Part shown: positions 25,720 to 34,534 of the stretch, piece after piece
Position numbering within the stretch: the stretch's first letter is position 1
How the letters are laid out: each line of letters opens with the position of its first letter
Notes under the pieces: generated by a model
Databases searched by the model: none
Seen by the model: only the letters and a program-made list of their open reading frames with translations
What the model was told of the DNA's origin: nothing
Source: Bacteroidota bacterium
Lineage (GTDB): Bacteria; Bacteroidota; Bacteroidia; Bacteroidales; JACABE01
Assembly (NCBI GenBank): GCA_026391675.1
Contig: JAPLDQ010000019.1
Span: forward strand, 23,780 to 87,779
Reading direction: 5' to 3'
DNA: 64,000 bases
Translations under genes and position numbers: made by a program

Positions 25720-26045
25720 CAGAAGCAATGAAAGAAAAACGTAAAAAATTACAAGCCTTGAGTTTATTGGCTAAAGCATTGGTTGAACGTGGCAGGGTGG
25801 AAAGCATTAACGAAGGTTTGAAATTTTTATACAAATCAGACGGACACGAAGATTTAAAGACCTTTAAACAATGGAAAGAGAGCGGACAAACCGTTAAAAA
25901 AGGCGAAAAAGGTTTAATGCTCTGGGCAAAGCCTTTGCACGTTTTAAGAGAAGAACCAAAGGAAGAGGGCGAAAACTCATATTTTCCTGTAATGTATGTC
26001 TTTAGTAAAAAACAAGTTGAACCAATCAAAACACTAGCAGCATGA
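25716..26045 (+). CDS. ArdC N-terminal-like protein
   Basis: A 109-residue protein. FKQWKESGQTVKKGEKGLMLWAKPL resembles the ssDNA-binding N-terminal domain of ArdC antirestriction proteins (W-x-x-x-G-x-x-VKKGEKG). No metallopeptidase HExxH domain follows, so it is a stand-alone N-terminal domain. It is coupled by 4-bp overlaps on both sides. Possible role: ssDNA protection or antirestriction (inferred). Confidence 0.5.
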   Translation: MTEAMKEKRKKLQALSLLAKALVERGRVESINEGLKFLYKSDGHEDLKTFKQWKESGQTVKKGEKGLMLWAKPLHVLREEPKEEGENSYFPVMYVFSKKQVEPIKTLAA

Positions 26046-26308
26046 CAACAAAAACAACCATAAGCAGAAGAGTAGAAAAAAGAGGAGGAAATTTGATAAA
26101 ACCCTCTTATGTAGAAGTACCCACAATTTATTTTGGTGGGAAATATCTGAAAAAAGCAGGTTTTGAAATCGGAGAAAAATTAAACGTAGAAGTAACAGAG
26201 GGGGAAATTATTCTTAAAAGACCAACCCCGGCACTTTTGAGGATGGTAGAAAAAAATCCTAATATTTTATTAATGATTGACACCTTACATCTAAAGCAAA
26301 TAGCATAA
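26042..26308 (+). CDS. SymE-like protein
   Basis: An 88-residue protein. VEVPTIYFGGKYLKKAGFEIGEKLNVEVTEGEIILKRP fits the SymE family (AbrB-like swapped-hairpin fold, 'P-x-I-x-x-x-G-K-W-L-x-x-AGF-x-x-G'), known from an SOS-induced toxin and from orphan copies in Bacteroidota. Last gene of the operon with the ArdC-like gene. No antisense RNA can be demonstrated here. Confidence 0.6.
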   Translation: MTTKTTISRRVEKRGGNLIKPSYVEVPTIYFGGKYLKKAGFEIGEKLNVEVTEGEIILKRPTPALLRMVEKNPNILLMIDTLHLKQIA

Positions 26309-26757
26309 TTTAAAGAGCGAATGAGTTTGTTAATATTTCTTTTTACTCAATATTAACAAACTCATTTAATCGAAGTAACAGAGCTTTAAAAACGCCTATA
26401 GGAGGCATTTTTCGGCGGCCTCCGTCTGCGACGTCGGCGGTTAAGCGGTATTCTTCCAGAATGGGTTTTTACTGAAATTTTGCTTCATTTTTTTCTTTAT
26501 TGCATAGCCTGAATTATTACGAAAGGGATTTCTATTGAATTCAGACTTCTTTTTATATTGTATTATGTTTGAAAAACCGAAATAAAATTTTTATGAGCTT
26601 CGCATGATGCGATTTTTGTTGTAATTTTGTGGGGTATTTGTTTGTTATTAGTTTAATAAATGAATTACTTTTCAAGGTCGGTAGCTGTATGGTTGCCGAC
26701 TTTTTTTTGTTTATAAATAATTTATTATTAACCATCGCTGAGAAGGTTTTTCATAAA
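26309..26757. other. Intergenic region with several hairpins
   Basis: A 449-bp gap. 26320-26366 has an 18-bp perfect inverted repeat (AATGAGTTTGTTAATATT arms, 11-nt loop). 26600-26612 is TCGCATGATGCGA followed by T5. 26674-26703 is a GTCGG/CCGAC hairpin with T8. A short GC-rich stretch lies at 26415-26455. The last two hairpins look like terminators. No gene seen. Confidence 0.6.
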
Positions 26758-27327
26758 TTAATTGCTTATTCTCCAACCATCATCAAATAATGTAAATGAT
26801 TCTACTTGGTTTAATTCAGTAGAAGATTTTTCATTTAAATTACCAAATGGTGTAACATTAACTTTTTTAAGTGTATAAAGAACTCTTGCTTTTTTAGACT
26901 GTTCTTGAATTTCAATACCTGTAATCTCATCAAAATCAATCTCGTAAGCTTTTACAACATACTTTCTACCATATAAATCATCGGAATTATCTTGAATTTC
27001 ATTAACAAAATATTTTTTCCCTTCCTCTGTTAACGAAACATCAATAAAATCCCAAGCGGCACCAACTGAAGGGATGTATTCGTTTACTTTCTTTTGAGTT
27101 ACTAATCCCAATGAAACAAAATTATTTAATTGCACCATTTCTGAACCACCAAAATATTCATACCTATGTCTCGCATCAATATTAATTGTTTTTAACAAAG
27201 GAAAATTATATTTTTGAATAATCATTTGTTTCGCTTTATCTCTTGATAAATCTTTACTACATGAAGAAAGAAGAAAAAAAGAAATTGAAAATAAAAATAC
27301 AATACTCAATTTTATTGTTGTTCTCAT
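26758..27327 (-). CDS. Lipoprotein of unknown function
   Basis: A 189-residue protein with a lipoprotein signal: basic N-terminus, hydrophobic core and lipobox FLLSSC with Cys at about residue 23. The mature part is polar and mixed alpha/beta with no recognised domain. It is monocistronic on the minus strand, in a small group of three minus-strand cargo genes. Confidence 0.65.
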   Translation of the reverse strand: MRTTIKLSIVFLFSISFFLLSSCSKDLSRDKAKQMIIQKYNFPLLKTINIDARHRYEYFGGSEMVQLNNFVSLGLVTQKKVNEYIPSVGAAWDFIDVSLTEEGKKYFVNEIQDNSDDLYGRKYVVKAYEIDFDEITGIEIQEQSKKARVLYTLKKVNVTPFGNLNEKSSTELNQVESFTLFDDGWRISN

Positions 27328-27426
27328 AATATTTTTTTTAGATTAAACATTTTATTTTTTATCTGATAAAATAATGAATTATTATTACACATTTTATTGC
27401 CAACTAGGTCGTTATATGTTATTTTA

Positions 27427-28002
27427 CTAATTTTTATTTCGAGTATTTTCCTCAATGTCAATAAATACTTTTATTGACTCCGATGCGGCCAATAGTCCTA
27501 AAACTATAAGTGCGCCAACTACTAATATTGGAATTGCAATCATCAGACCTCCTGCTTCACCACCTTTACTCCAAGAAATGTAAGCAATAAAAACTGTTAC
27601 AATTCCAATTATCCATGCAAATACAGAAAAAATTCCAGCTATTGTCCTTAATGATGGGTAGCGTTTCACAACATAGACCGCTTCTTGTTGCAGTTCTGGT
27701 TCTTCATCTTCAATTGAATCATTTTTAAATTTTCGTTTTAAATATTCGTTACGGGCGATTTCAAGATACTCTAGATGGTAATTATTCCATTCTTTCTCAA
27801 TAAGAATTTTCAAATCATTGTCATTCATTCCAGAAACTTCTTTTTCAAGATCATGATTAAATTGAAAAGTTTCTCCTCTTCTTATTAACTCATCTTTTGC
27901 ATAGTCAATAAAGTTTTCGCTGTAAGAGGTAGATTGCTGCTCTATAATCTCTTTCAGTTTTTTGGAACTGTAATCTTTTACAAGTTTTTCAATTTTGCTC
28001 AT
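27427..28002 (-). CDS. Inner-membrane protein of unknown function
   Basis: A 191-residue protein. The first ~100 residues are charged and helical. Two transmembrane helices lie at about 119-145 and 150-172. A short polar tail follows. It sits 17 bp after the next minus-strand gene and is probably co-transcribed with it. No family is recognised. Confidence 0.6.
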   Translation of the reverse strand: MSKIEKLVKDYSSKKLKEIIEQQSTSYSENFIDYAKDELIRRGETFQFNHDLEKEVSGMNDNDLKILIEKEWNNYHLEYLEIARNEYLKRKFKNDSIEDEEPELQQEAVYVVKRYPSLRTIAGIFSVFAWIIGIVTVFIAYISWSKGGEAGGLMIAIPILVVGALIVLGLLAASESIKVFIDIEENTRNKN

Positions 28003-28019
28003 AACTAATTTTTTAATGG

Positions 28020-28496
28020 TTATTTTTTTCTGTGTTTTGTATTAAAAATAATTTTTGTTTCAGAAGATGTTTGTCTTGCTTCTACAATATTAGTTTCAAA
28101 AGTATATTTTAAATGTATGTCATCGAGGAATTGTCTAACATCGGATATGTTTGTTTTCTCAATTGTAAATACAATTTTCCCATTGTCGATTGTTTCAAAA
28201 ATTAGTTTAGGAGGTAACATCTTTTCTGAAAGCATTATACTTTGAATCTCGCTATATGGAAGTCCAATTGAAAAGGATGAAAAAAGTTTAGCGATTCTAA
28301 TTACAAGTCCTTTCGGATATTTAGTTAAGTGGATAACTGCATTAATTTGTTTTAGTGTCTTCCCATTAAGATAGTTATCAAACGGTAAGATACCGCTGTC
28401 ATAATTAAGTTTTGCTGAAAGGGTGTCATTGTCAGCAAGGAAGCTTTTTTTTCCAACTTTCTCAGTCAGTTCTTGTTTTGTAATTGTAATTGTCAT
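28020..28496 (-). CDS. Unknown soluble protein
   Basis: A 158-residue beta-rich protein. A segment LPYSEIQSIMLSEKMLPPKLIFETIDNGKIVFTIEK is compatible with a PH-like fold, but this is only a visual impression. It has its own promoter (-7 TATATTTG on the minus strand at 28610-28617) and is followed by the membrane protein gene. Confidence 0.55.
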   Translation of the reverse strand: MTITITKQELTEKVGKKSFLADNDTLSAKLNYDSGILPFDNYLNGKTLKQINAVIHLTKYPKGLVIRIAKLFSSFSIGLPYSEIQSIMLSEKMLPPKLIFETIDNGKIVFTIEKTNISDVRQFLDDIHLKYTFETNIVEARQTSSETKIIFNTKHRKK

Positions 28497-28931
28497 ATGT
28501 GGTTTCTTTTTTTAAATGGCTGCTAACTTTTTATTCTTTATAACAAATTCATACAAAGCACACCAATTTTTGGTGGATATGTATGACAAATGTCTGTTTT
28601 ATTTTTCAACAAATATAGTACATTAAAATTATAAATCAACAAATTGTGAATATTTTTTAATAAATCCACGCACCTACTTTACCTTCAATTACCCTTATCT
28701 ATTTTGCTTTTACCTTTACCGATATTTTTGGTTGGTTGATCATGTGATCTTGTGTTATTAGTCAAAAAAATATATACAAAGGTTTACTCCTTTGATTCAA
28801 GAAACCTGACAATAAGTTTTCCCGGCATATCCTCATTGCATTCCGGTATTCCAGTTTCCTGTATTGCCATCCTGAAACGGAGTATATCAACCTGGTATAA
28901 TTTTTATTTTAATAACTTAAAAAACAACATC
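28497..28931. other. Divergent intergenic region
   Basis: A 435-bp gap between the minus-strand genes and the plus-strand gene at 28932. It holds the minus promoter (-7 box 28610-28617, CAA at 28637-28639 as -33) and a GATCA/TGATC palindrome near 28737-28748. From 28820 on, a GC-richer stretch has an open frame without coding support. No gene called. Confidence 0.45.
28610..28639 (-). promoter_or_regulatory. Host-type promoter, minus strand
   Basis: On the minus strand, TTG (28637-28639) and TATATTTG (28610-28617) are 19 bp apart, serving the gene ending its reading at 28020. Confidence 0.55.
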
Positions 28932-29162
28932 ATGACAACTACAAAAAATTACATCGGAAAAGGTAAACAAGTACAAAACATTGACATCATAAAAGTCAAC
29001 ATCCGTTTTGAAGAAATTGCAGCAATAGTTTACGAAAAAAATGGTAAATCCTACGTTTCATTCGAAATTGCTAAATTAAAAGAAACTGACCAGTTTGGAA
29101 ACACCCACACTTGCTATTTCACCACCAAAGTGGAAGAAACTCCAGCTAAAAAGAAAAAATAA
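28932..29162 (+). CDS. Small mobile-element protein
   Basis: A 76-residue protein starting at the ATG at 28932 after an A/C-rich leader. It is beta-rich (IVYEKNGKSYVSFEIAKLKET) with a Lys-rich tail. No known family. The last ~15 codons and the terminator after it are duplicated 1.25 kb downstream (see 30373-30466). Confidence 0.6.
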   Translation: MTTTKNYIGKGKQVQNIDIIKVNIRFEEIAAIVYEKNGKSYVSFEIAKLKETDQFGNTHTCYFTTKVEETPAKKKK

Positions 29163-29214
29163 GCTTTTGAAAAGCTTTTAGAAAGCAGGTAGCTGGAAAG
29201 CTACCTGCTTTTTT
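29121..29214 (+). repeat. Direct repeat, left copy: gene 3' end plus terminator
   Basis: Matches 30373-30466: the last codons of the small gene, the stop, and the hairpin AAAGCAGGTAGCT/AGCTACCTGCTTT with T run (29182-29211, 13-bp perfect stem). Copies are diverged but clearly related. Confidence 0.7.
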
Positions 29215-29216
29215 TG
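29182..29216 (+). terminator. Intrinsic terminator, 13-bp stem
   Basis: AAAGCAGGTAGCT and AGCTACCTGCTTT with a 4-nt loop, followed by a T run. Confidence 0.8.
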
Positions 29217-29249
29217 TTATTTTAGAAAATGATGGTTGTTAAAAAATTG

Positions 29250-29257
29250 TATATTTG
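29250..29257 (+). promoter_or_regulatory. -7 box (TATATTTG)
   Basis: Exact TAnnTTTG match 110 bp before the HARE-HTH nuclease gene. No good -33 element. Confidence 0.4.
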
Positions 29258-29366
29258 TAGAAAATATTACGCGAATTTATAGAGACTGGTCGTCCATAAA
29301 TGCTTGGATTTTGGAAGGTTTATTGAGTGAATAAAGTATTACTAGCAAACAAAAAACGAACATAAA

Positions 29367-30344
29367 ATGACAATAAAAGAATCAATTTTAAAAAGTCTGG
29401 ACGAAATAAATACCTTGACAACGTATATGGATATATACAACCATATTTTGACAAACAAATATTATGATTTCGGAACAGCTAAAACTCCTACTGCAACTAT
29501 TTCTGCATTGCTTGGCGATTTTATTCGTAATGGTGACACAAGAGTAAAACGTATTAAACAAGAAAGTGGAACATACTCCTACTACTTGACAAAAAATGAG
29601 CAAAATATCGGCATTGACGTTTTGAGTGGTGAGACTAAAACCAAGATAACCAAAGTTGTTAAGGCAGATAAGACAAAATCATTTGATGAAAGGGATTTGC
29701 ATAAGCTTTTAAGTAGCTTTTTAAAAAATTCAGGCACTTATTCTAAGACTATTTTTCATGAACAATCAAATGGTAAAGACAACAATCAAATTTGGACTCA
29801 CCCTGATATGGTTGGAATTAAGTTTTTAAACTTACAGACAAAAGCCAGTCAAAATTTTTTAAAATCAATAAATCGTGTTGACACATTCAAAATGAGTTCT
29901 TACGAATTGAAAAAGGAAATTAACAGTGATAACGAACTTAAGAAAGCATTTTTTCAAGCAGTTTCAAATTCAAGTTGGGCAAACTATGGTTACTTGGTTG
30001 CTTTTGAGTTTAGCGACAGTTTGTTAGATGAAATGGGGCGTCTAAATCAATCATTTGGACTTGGAATAATTGAACTCAATGCAAATCCTTATCAAAGCAA
30101 AATACTTTTCCCTGCAACATATCGAGACTTGGATTTTAAGACCATTGACAAACTCTGTAAAATGAATAGTGAATTTAATAAGTTTATTGAGCAGACGGAA
30201 AAACTGTTAACCTTAACAGATGAACGTTACTACAAATCAATAGAAAAAGAGCTTGACGAATTTTGTGATTCCTACTTTGCAAACGATACAGAAATTGAAA
30301 AGTATTGTCTGGAAAAACACATACCAAATGAAGAACAACAATAA
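29367..30344 (+). CDS. HARE-HTH / PD-(D/E)XK nuclease-like protein (COG2958-like)
   Basis: A 325-residue protein. Residues 1-75 look like a HARE-HTH winged helix (SILKSLDEIN ... TATISALLGDFIR...YYLTKNEQN), found at the ends of restriction proteins. Residues about 110-300 have a nuclease-like core: THPDMVGIKF (D147) and MSSYELKKEI (E180, K182), the PD-(D/E)XK order. The family is restriction-linked or defence-linked in general. The gene is alone between duplicated terminators, so it is probably a mobile cassette. Confidence 0.6.
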   Translation: MTIKESILKSLDEINTLTTYMDIYNHILTNKYYDFGTAKTPTATISALLGDFIRNGDTRVKRIKQESGTYSYYLTKNEQNIGIDVLSGETKTKITKVVKADKTKSFDERDLHKLLSSFLKNSGTYSKTIFHEQSNGKDNNQIWTHPDMVGIKFLNLQTKASQNFLKSINRVDTFKMSSYELKKEINSDNELKKAFFQAVSNSSWANYGYLVAFEFSDSLLDEMGRLNQSFGLGIIELNANPYQSKILFPATYRDLDFKTIDKLCKMNSEFNKFIEQTEKLLTLTDERYYKSIEKELDEFCDSYFANDTEIEKYCLEKHIPNEEQQ

Positions 30345-30637
30345 AAATAATAAATATGGATTTTAACCTCTCATCACCAAAGTAGAAGAAACTCCAGCAA
30401 TAAAGAAAAAATAAGCTTTTTGAAAATTTTTAGAAAGCAGGTAGCTAAAAACTACCTGCTTTTTTTTATATTCTTTTGTATAATCGGCATATTCTATAAT
30501 TGTTAAGTTGATTCGTTATCTGCTTTTTAAAAGAATTTTGTTCACAATTATATTGATATATATTTTTTTGTTGAATATGTTTTTTTAATTTTACAGATAA
30601 ATTCTATATTAGAATAAATATTGTAAAATATCATATT
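30345..30637. other. Right duplicated terminator and AT-rich promoter region
   Basis: 30373-30466 repeats 29121-29214 with a hairpin AAAGCAGGTAG/CTACCTGCTTT (30433-30461) and T8. The rest is very AT-rich and must hold the promoter of the restriction-modification operon, but no exact TAnnTTTG box is seen. Confidence 0.6.
30373..30466 (+). repeat. Direct repeat, right copy: truncated gene 3' end plus terminator
   Basis: A pseudogene-like remnant of the 28932-29162 gene end together with its terminator hairpin. It defines the 1.25-kb insertion that carries the HARE-HTH nuclease gene. Confidence 0.7.
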
Positions 30638-30826
30638 ATGAAAAGCAGTAATAAATACTTCATAAGGACTAAAGGGAAAAATGAATTTAAAACTTATCAC
30701 TTAATCAATATAGATAATTTTGATATGTTGGATATTTTTTTTGATTCTGAAGAGAAAGCAATTGAATATGCTAAAAAAAAACAAATTGAAATTGAGACAT
30801 ATACTGAAATAATTGAGAATGAATAA
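30638..30826 (+). CDS. Small protein leading the DpnII-type operon
   Basis: A 62-residue protein, start ATG 30638, overlapping the Dam start by 8 bp. Mostly charged and alpha/beta. Position as first gene suggests a controller or leader function, but it shows no HTH of known C-proteins. No family is recognised. Confidence 0.55.
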   Translation: MKSSNKYFIRTKGKNEFKTYHLINIDNFDMLDIFFDSEEKAIEYAKKKQIEIETYTEIIENE

Positions 30827-31760
30827 TATAAAAAATAAAGCTAAAGAAATAGCAAAACCTTTTTTAAAATGGGCAGGTGGCAAGACTCAGTTGATAAACG
30901 AAATTGAAAAAATATTGCCTATTGAAATAACAAAATCAAAATTTACTTACATAGAACCTTTTGTTGGTAGTGGAGCAATTTTATTTTGGATGCTAAATAA
31001 CTTTCCAAAATTAGAAAAAGCTGTAATAAATGATATTAATGCCGATTTAATCAACACTTATAAAATAATAGCTTCAAATCCTAAAGAAATAATTTCAATA
31101 CTTCAGAACTTCCAAGATGAATACCATTCAATTGATAACAGAGAAGAGGAAAAGAAAGAATATTACTATAAAAAAAGAAAATTATATAATTTACGAAATA
31201 CTGAAAATTCAACTCAAGCAGCTCTATTTATTTTTTTAAATAGAACTTGTTTTAATGGTTTATATCGCGTAAATAAAAACAATGGATATAATGTTCCAAT
31301 GGGATCTTATAAGAAGCCTATGATTTGTGATGCAGGTAATATATTAGCTGTTAGTGAAGCATTACAAAAGGTTGAAATATTATGTGGTGATTTTGAAACA
31401 ACCTTAAGTTACGCTAAAAATAAATCATTGTTTTATTTAGACCCTCCTTATAAGCCTTTGAGTGAAACATCAAGTTTTAACTCATACGCTAAAGATGAAT
31501 TTAACGACAATGAACAAATACGATTAAGAGATTATTGTAATAAACTTGATTTAAGGGGTTACAAATGGATATTGAGTAATTCAGATGTAAAAGGTAAAGA
31601 TATAAATGACAATTTCTTTGATGATTTATATAGTGAATTTAAAATCAAAAGGGTTGATGCAAGAAGAAGTATAAACGTAAATCCAGATAAAAGAGGAGCA
31701 TTAAAAGAGTTGTTAATTACAAATCAAACATACAAACAAGAATATGTCAGAGCAATTTAA
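30819..31760 (+). CDS. DNA adenine methyltransferase (Dam/M.DpnII type)
   Basis: A 313-residue enzyme with start ATG 30819. Alpha-class N6-adenine methyltransferase order: motif X FLKWAGGKTQL (about 14-24), motif I EPFVGSGA (about 46-53), target region, catalytic motif IV DPPY (about 206-209). The likely target is GATC, because the neighbour is a DpnII-type endonuclease. It overlaps the endonuclease gene by 17 bp. Protects host and phage DNA. Confidence 0.88.
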   Translation: MNNIKNKAKEIAKPFLKWAGGKTQLINEIEKILPIEITKSKFTYIEPFVGSGAILFWMLNNFPKLEKAVINDINADLINTYKIIASNPKEIISILQNFQDEYHSIDNREEEKKEYYYKKRKLYNLRNTENSTQAALFIFLNRTCFNGLYRVNKNNGYNVPMGSYKKPMICDAGNILAVSEALQKVEILCGDFETTLSYAKNKSLFYLDPPYKPLSETSSFNSYAKDEFNDNEQIRLRDYCNKLDLRGYKWILSNSDVKGKDINDNFFDDLYSEFKIKRVDARRSINVNPDKRGALKELLITNQTYKQEYVRAI

Positions 31761-32583
31761 AATCTTCTTATCACAATTATCTGAAACAAATGCTACACTT
31801 GATTATTTTACAGATTTCACAAAAATAAGGGCAAATGTTAATAAAATATCAATAAAACTCAATCAGTTAAATTATTTGATTGGTAAAGAAAACCTTGAAG
31901 AAGCAATTGATGAATTATTTAATGAAAATCCCAAAGTTTTTGAAGTTTTAGATATTTTAATTGCAGTTAGAAAAAACAAAAGGGCTAAAACATTCAATAA
32001 TAATGGTGAAATTGTATTGCTAGATACATATTTTCATACACCCAAAACAATTTTAGAATATATTGAAGAAACTGGTTTAAGTGAAGTGTTTAGAAATAAA
32101 AACGTAACTAACCTTGTAGATTATGTTTTTGGTATTGAAGTTGGTTTAGATACAAATGCAAGAAAAAACAGAGGTGGCGACAATATGTCTAAAGCAGTTT
32201 CCTTGTTTTTTGATAATGCAAATATTGCTTATAAAAAAGAAGTAAGTAATACTGTTTTTCCTGATATTATTAGTTTGGGTGCAGATGTAAAAAGGTTTGA
32301 TTTTGTAATAAAAACAAAAAAGAAAACATATTTGATTGAAACCAACTATTATAATGGTGGTGGTTCAAAACTCAATGAAACGGCAAGATCTTATTCTGAT
32401 GTTGCACCAAAAATAAATCAATATAAAAATTATGAATTTGTATGGATTACAGATGGTCAAGGATGGCATTCAGCAAAAAACAAGCTTCAAGAGGCATTTA
32501 GTATAATACCCAGTATGTATAACCTTGCCACTATTGAATTGTTTATTGCTAAGATAGAACTTGAGGGAATTATTAAGTATTGA
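31744..32583 (+). CDS. DpnII-family type II restriction endonuclease
   Basis: A 279-residue protein matching the DpnII/MboI family in layout: central RKNRGGDNMSKAVS (about 139-152), a beta core with RFDFVIKTKKKTYLIETNYYNGGGSKLNETARSY, and a C-terminal FVWITDGQGWHSAKNKLQEAF. DpnII-type enzymes cut unmethylated GATC. It is encoded right after the adenine methylase. Specificity for GATC is inferred from the family. Confidence 0.85.
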   Translation: MSEQFKIFLSQLSETNATLDYFTDFTKIRANVNKISIKLNQLNYLIGKENLEEAIDELFNENPKVFEVLDILIAVRKNKRAKTFNNNGEIVLLDTYFHTPKTILEYIEETGLSEVFRNKNVTNLVDYVFGIEVGLDTNARKNRGGDNMSKAVSLFFDNANIAYKKEVSNTVFPDIISLGADVKRFDFVIKTKKKTYLIETNYYNGGGSKLNETARSYSDVAPKINQYKNYEFVWITDGQGWHSAKNKLQEAFSIIPSMYNLATIELFIAKIELEGIIKY

Positions 32584-32596
32584 AAAACAAAAGTCT

Positions 32597-33103
32597 ATGT
32601 TAAAAAAAATTAAAATCAAAATCCCAAAATATATTTCAGATGGTTTAGAAAGTATTTTTTGGAGCTTCCTGGGCAATTTAATTCCAGTGTGGATGGGTGT
32701 AGTAATTAGTATTTCAGATTATGGATTTAGTTTATTGAATATTTATAGATCAATTCATCAACCTTTTACTTTTTTAATATTGAGCGCATCATTTTTGACC
32801 ACAACTCTTTATATCTTAAGAAAAGGCAGTAAATTTTCAGAATCAAACAGTTTTTTTCATTATTTGTATTTTGCCCTATTGCTGATAATTGGCTTTTTAA
32901 TTAGCAAGAAAAGTGGACTGGAAAATCTTTCTGCTAATTTTGAAACAAAATTACTAGTATATATTATTTTTATCATTTCTATTTTTCTATACATATTTTT
33001 CCAATTCAGGCATTTTTACAGAATATACAATCCTAAAACAGCCGAAGAAAGAGAAAATCAACAAGAAAATTTAGAGGATGAGTTTGACCTTTTAAACAAA
33101 TAA
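32597..33103 (+). CDS. Membrane protein in DpnII-type operon
   Basis: A 168-residue protein, start at ATG 32597. About four transmembrane helices (near 25-43, 58-75, 88-108 and 122-140), then a charged tail. It lies between the endonuclease and a DGQHR protein with gaps of 4-13 bp. No family recognised, and DpnII systems do not usually carry such a gene, so it may be a membrane-acting accessory. Confidence 0.6.
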   Translation: MLKKIKIKIPKYISDGLESIFWSFLGNLIPVWMGVVISISDYGFSLLNIYRSIHQPFTFLILSASFLTTTLYILRKGSKFSESNSFFHYLYFALLLIIGFLISKKSGLENLSANFETKLLVYIIFIISIFLYIFFQFRHFYRIYNPKTAEERENQQENLEDEFDLLNK

Positions 33104-33107
33104 AACA

Positions 33108-34532
33108 ATGGTAGATAATAACACTATAATAATAAATTGTATTGAAGTTTGCCAGCCAATTGGAAAGTTTTATGTTGGTAAGATTACATGGCAAAACTTA
33201 TTAGATATATCTTATTCCGATATACGTAGAATACAAAAAGAAGAGCTTGGTGCAATTGATAGCTATTTAGGTATTCAAAGAGAACTTTCTCCTAATAGAC
33301 TAAAAGAGATTGCTAAGTATGTTTCATTTTCAGATGCTACTTTCCCTTCAAGCATTGTACTTTCAATTAAATCAATTGATAAAGAAACTGACGAACCAAA
33401 TATACTTGGTTATGATAATGCTACGGGTACATTAACGTTAAATAAGAGCGATAAAATAGCACAAATAATTGATGGACAACATCGTGTTTTCGGAATTCAG
33501 AAATTCATTGAAAACAATCATTTATTTAATAAAACATTTGTTTTTGATTTGATTGTCACATTATTCATTGACATAGACCCTGATGAAGAATCTATGATTT
33601 TTTCAACTATAAATAAGGCTCAAACTAAAGTCAACAAGTCTTTAGTTTATGACTTATTTGATTTAGCTAAAACGAGAAGTCCACAAAGAACAGCCCATAA
33701 TTTAGTGAAACTTCTTGATGAAAAAGCTGGTAGTCCACTGTTTGGAATGGTTAAAAGGCTTGGAGTAGCTAATGATGTAAATAGAGAAACGATTACTCAA
33801 GCAACATTAGTAGAATGTATCCTAAATTATATTTCAAATGATGGTGAAGAGATGAAGGATCGTGACATCCTTATGAGGGGTAAAAAACTAGATCTTATTA
33901 GCGGAAAAGAATTAGAACGTAGGTTTTTTAGAAATTGGTTTATTGAAGAAAAGGATGCCCAAATTGCTAAATTGCTTTGGGATTATTTTTTAGCAATCAA
34001 AAAAAGATGGCCACAGGCATGGGAAAATAAATCAATTTTAGTTAAATCAACTGGTATTATTGCATTAATGAAATTTTTAGCCCCTATAGTAAATCATTTA
34101 GGTGTAGAAAGAAATATCAGTGTTGAAGAATTTTCAAAAATATTTGATTCAATAGAAATTGATGATAACGAGTTTAATACCACCAAATATATACCTGGGG
34201 TTAAAGGTCAATCAGAATTGTATAAAGACTTAATAAACTCCTCTGGATTAAATAAAATTATTCTGACAGATGGTATTTGCAAAAGGCCCCATCGTTTCGA
34301 CTCAATTTTTGCTGAATTACCTGAAAGTCAAAAGTTTTATACTAAAGATGTGAGACATAAATGTGCTGGTTGTGCGTTTGACCAAGGTTACGAAGATGCA
34401 ATCAAAGGAATTACTAATGGAATTCGACTTGATGAATTAGATATTAGTCAGGCAGGTACTGTAAGGCATAAAGATCCTATTGAAGCTTATAATATGGGCT
34501 ATAGGTCTGGTTTGAAATCAAAAAATAAATAA
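33108..34532 (+). CDS. DGQHR-domain (DndB/DpdB-like) protein
   Basis: A 474-residue protein with the signature IIDGQHRVFGI (D122-R126), the DGQHR motif of DndB-like and DpdB-like proteins (ParB/sulfiredoxin-like fold). SPNRLKEIAKYV and FSTINKAQTKVNKSL are further family-like features. Near residue 410 is HKCAGC, a possible metal site. DndB regulates phosphorothioate modification, but no dnd genes are present here. The role in this operon is unknown; sensing or regulating modification is an inference. Confidence 0.7.
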   Translation: MVDNNTIIINCIEVCQPIGKFYVGKITWQNLLDISYSDIRRIQKEELGAIDSYLGIQRELSPNRLKEIAKYVSFSDATFPSSIVLSIKSIDKETDEPNILGYDNATGTLTLNKSDKIAQIIDGQHRVFGIQKFIENNHLFNKTFVFDLIVTLFIDIDPDEESMIFSTINKAQTKVNKSLVYDLFDLAKTRSPQRTAHNLVKLLDEKAGSPLFGMVKRLGVANDVNRETITQATLVECILNYISNDGEEMKDRDILMRGKKLDLISGKELERRFFRNWFIEEKDAQIAKLLWDYFLAIKKRWPQAWENKSILVKSTGIIALMKFLAPIVNHLGVERNISVEEFSKIFDSIEIDDNEFNTTKYIPGVKGQSELYKDLINSSGLNKIILTDGICKRPHRFDSIFAELPESQKFYTKDVRHKCAGCAFDQGYEDAIKGITNGIRLDELDISQAGTVRHKDPIEAYNMGYRSGLKSKNK

Positions 34533-34534
34533 TT

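Noticed and set aside
28752..28931. Upstream extension of the 28932 gene
   Set aside because: The extension has no protein-like composition; the ATG at 28932 follows an A/C-rich leader typical here.
33108..34532. Phosphorothioate (Dnd) system
   Set aside because: Only the DGQHR motif is shared with DndB; no dndA, C, D or E genes are nearby.
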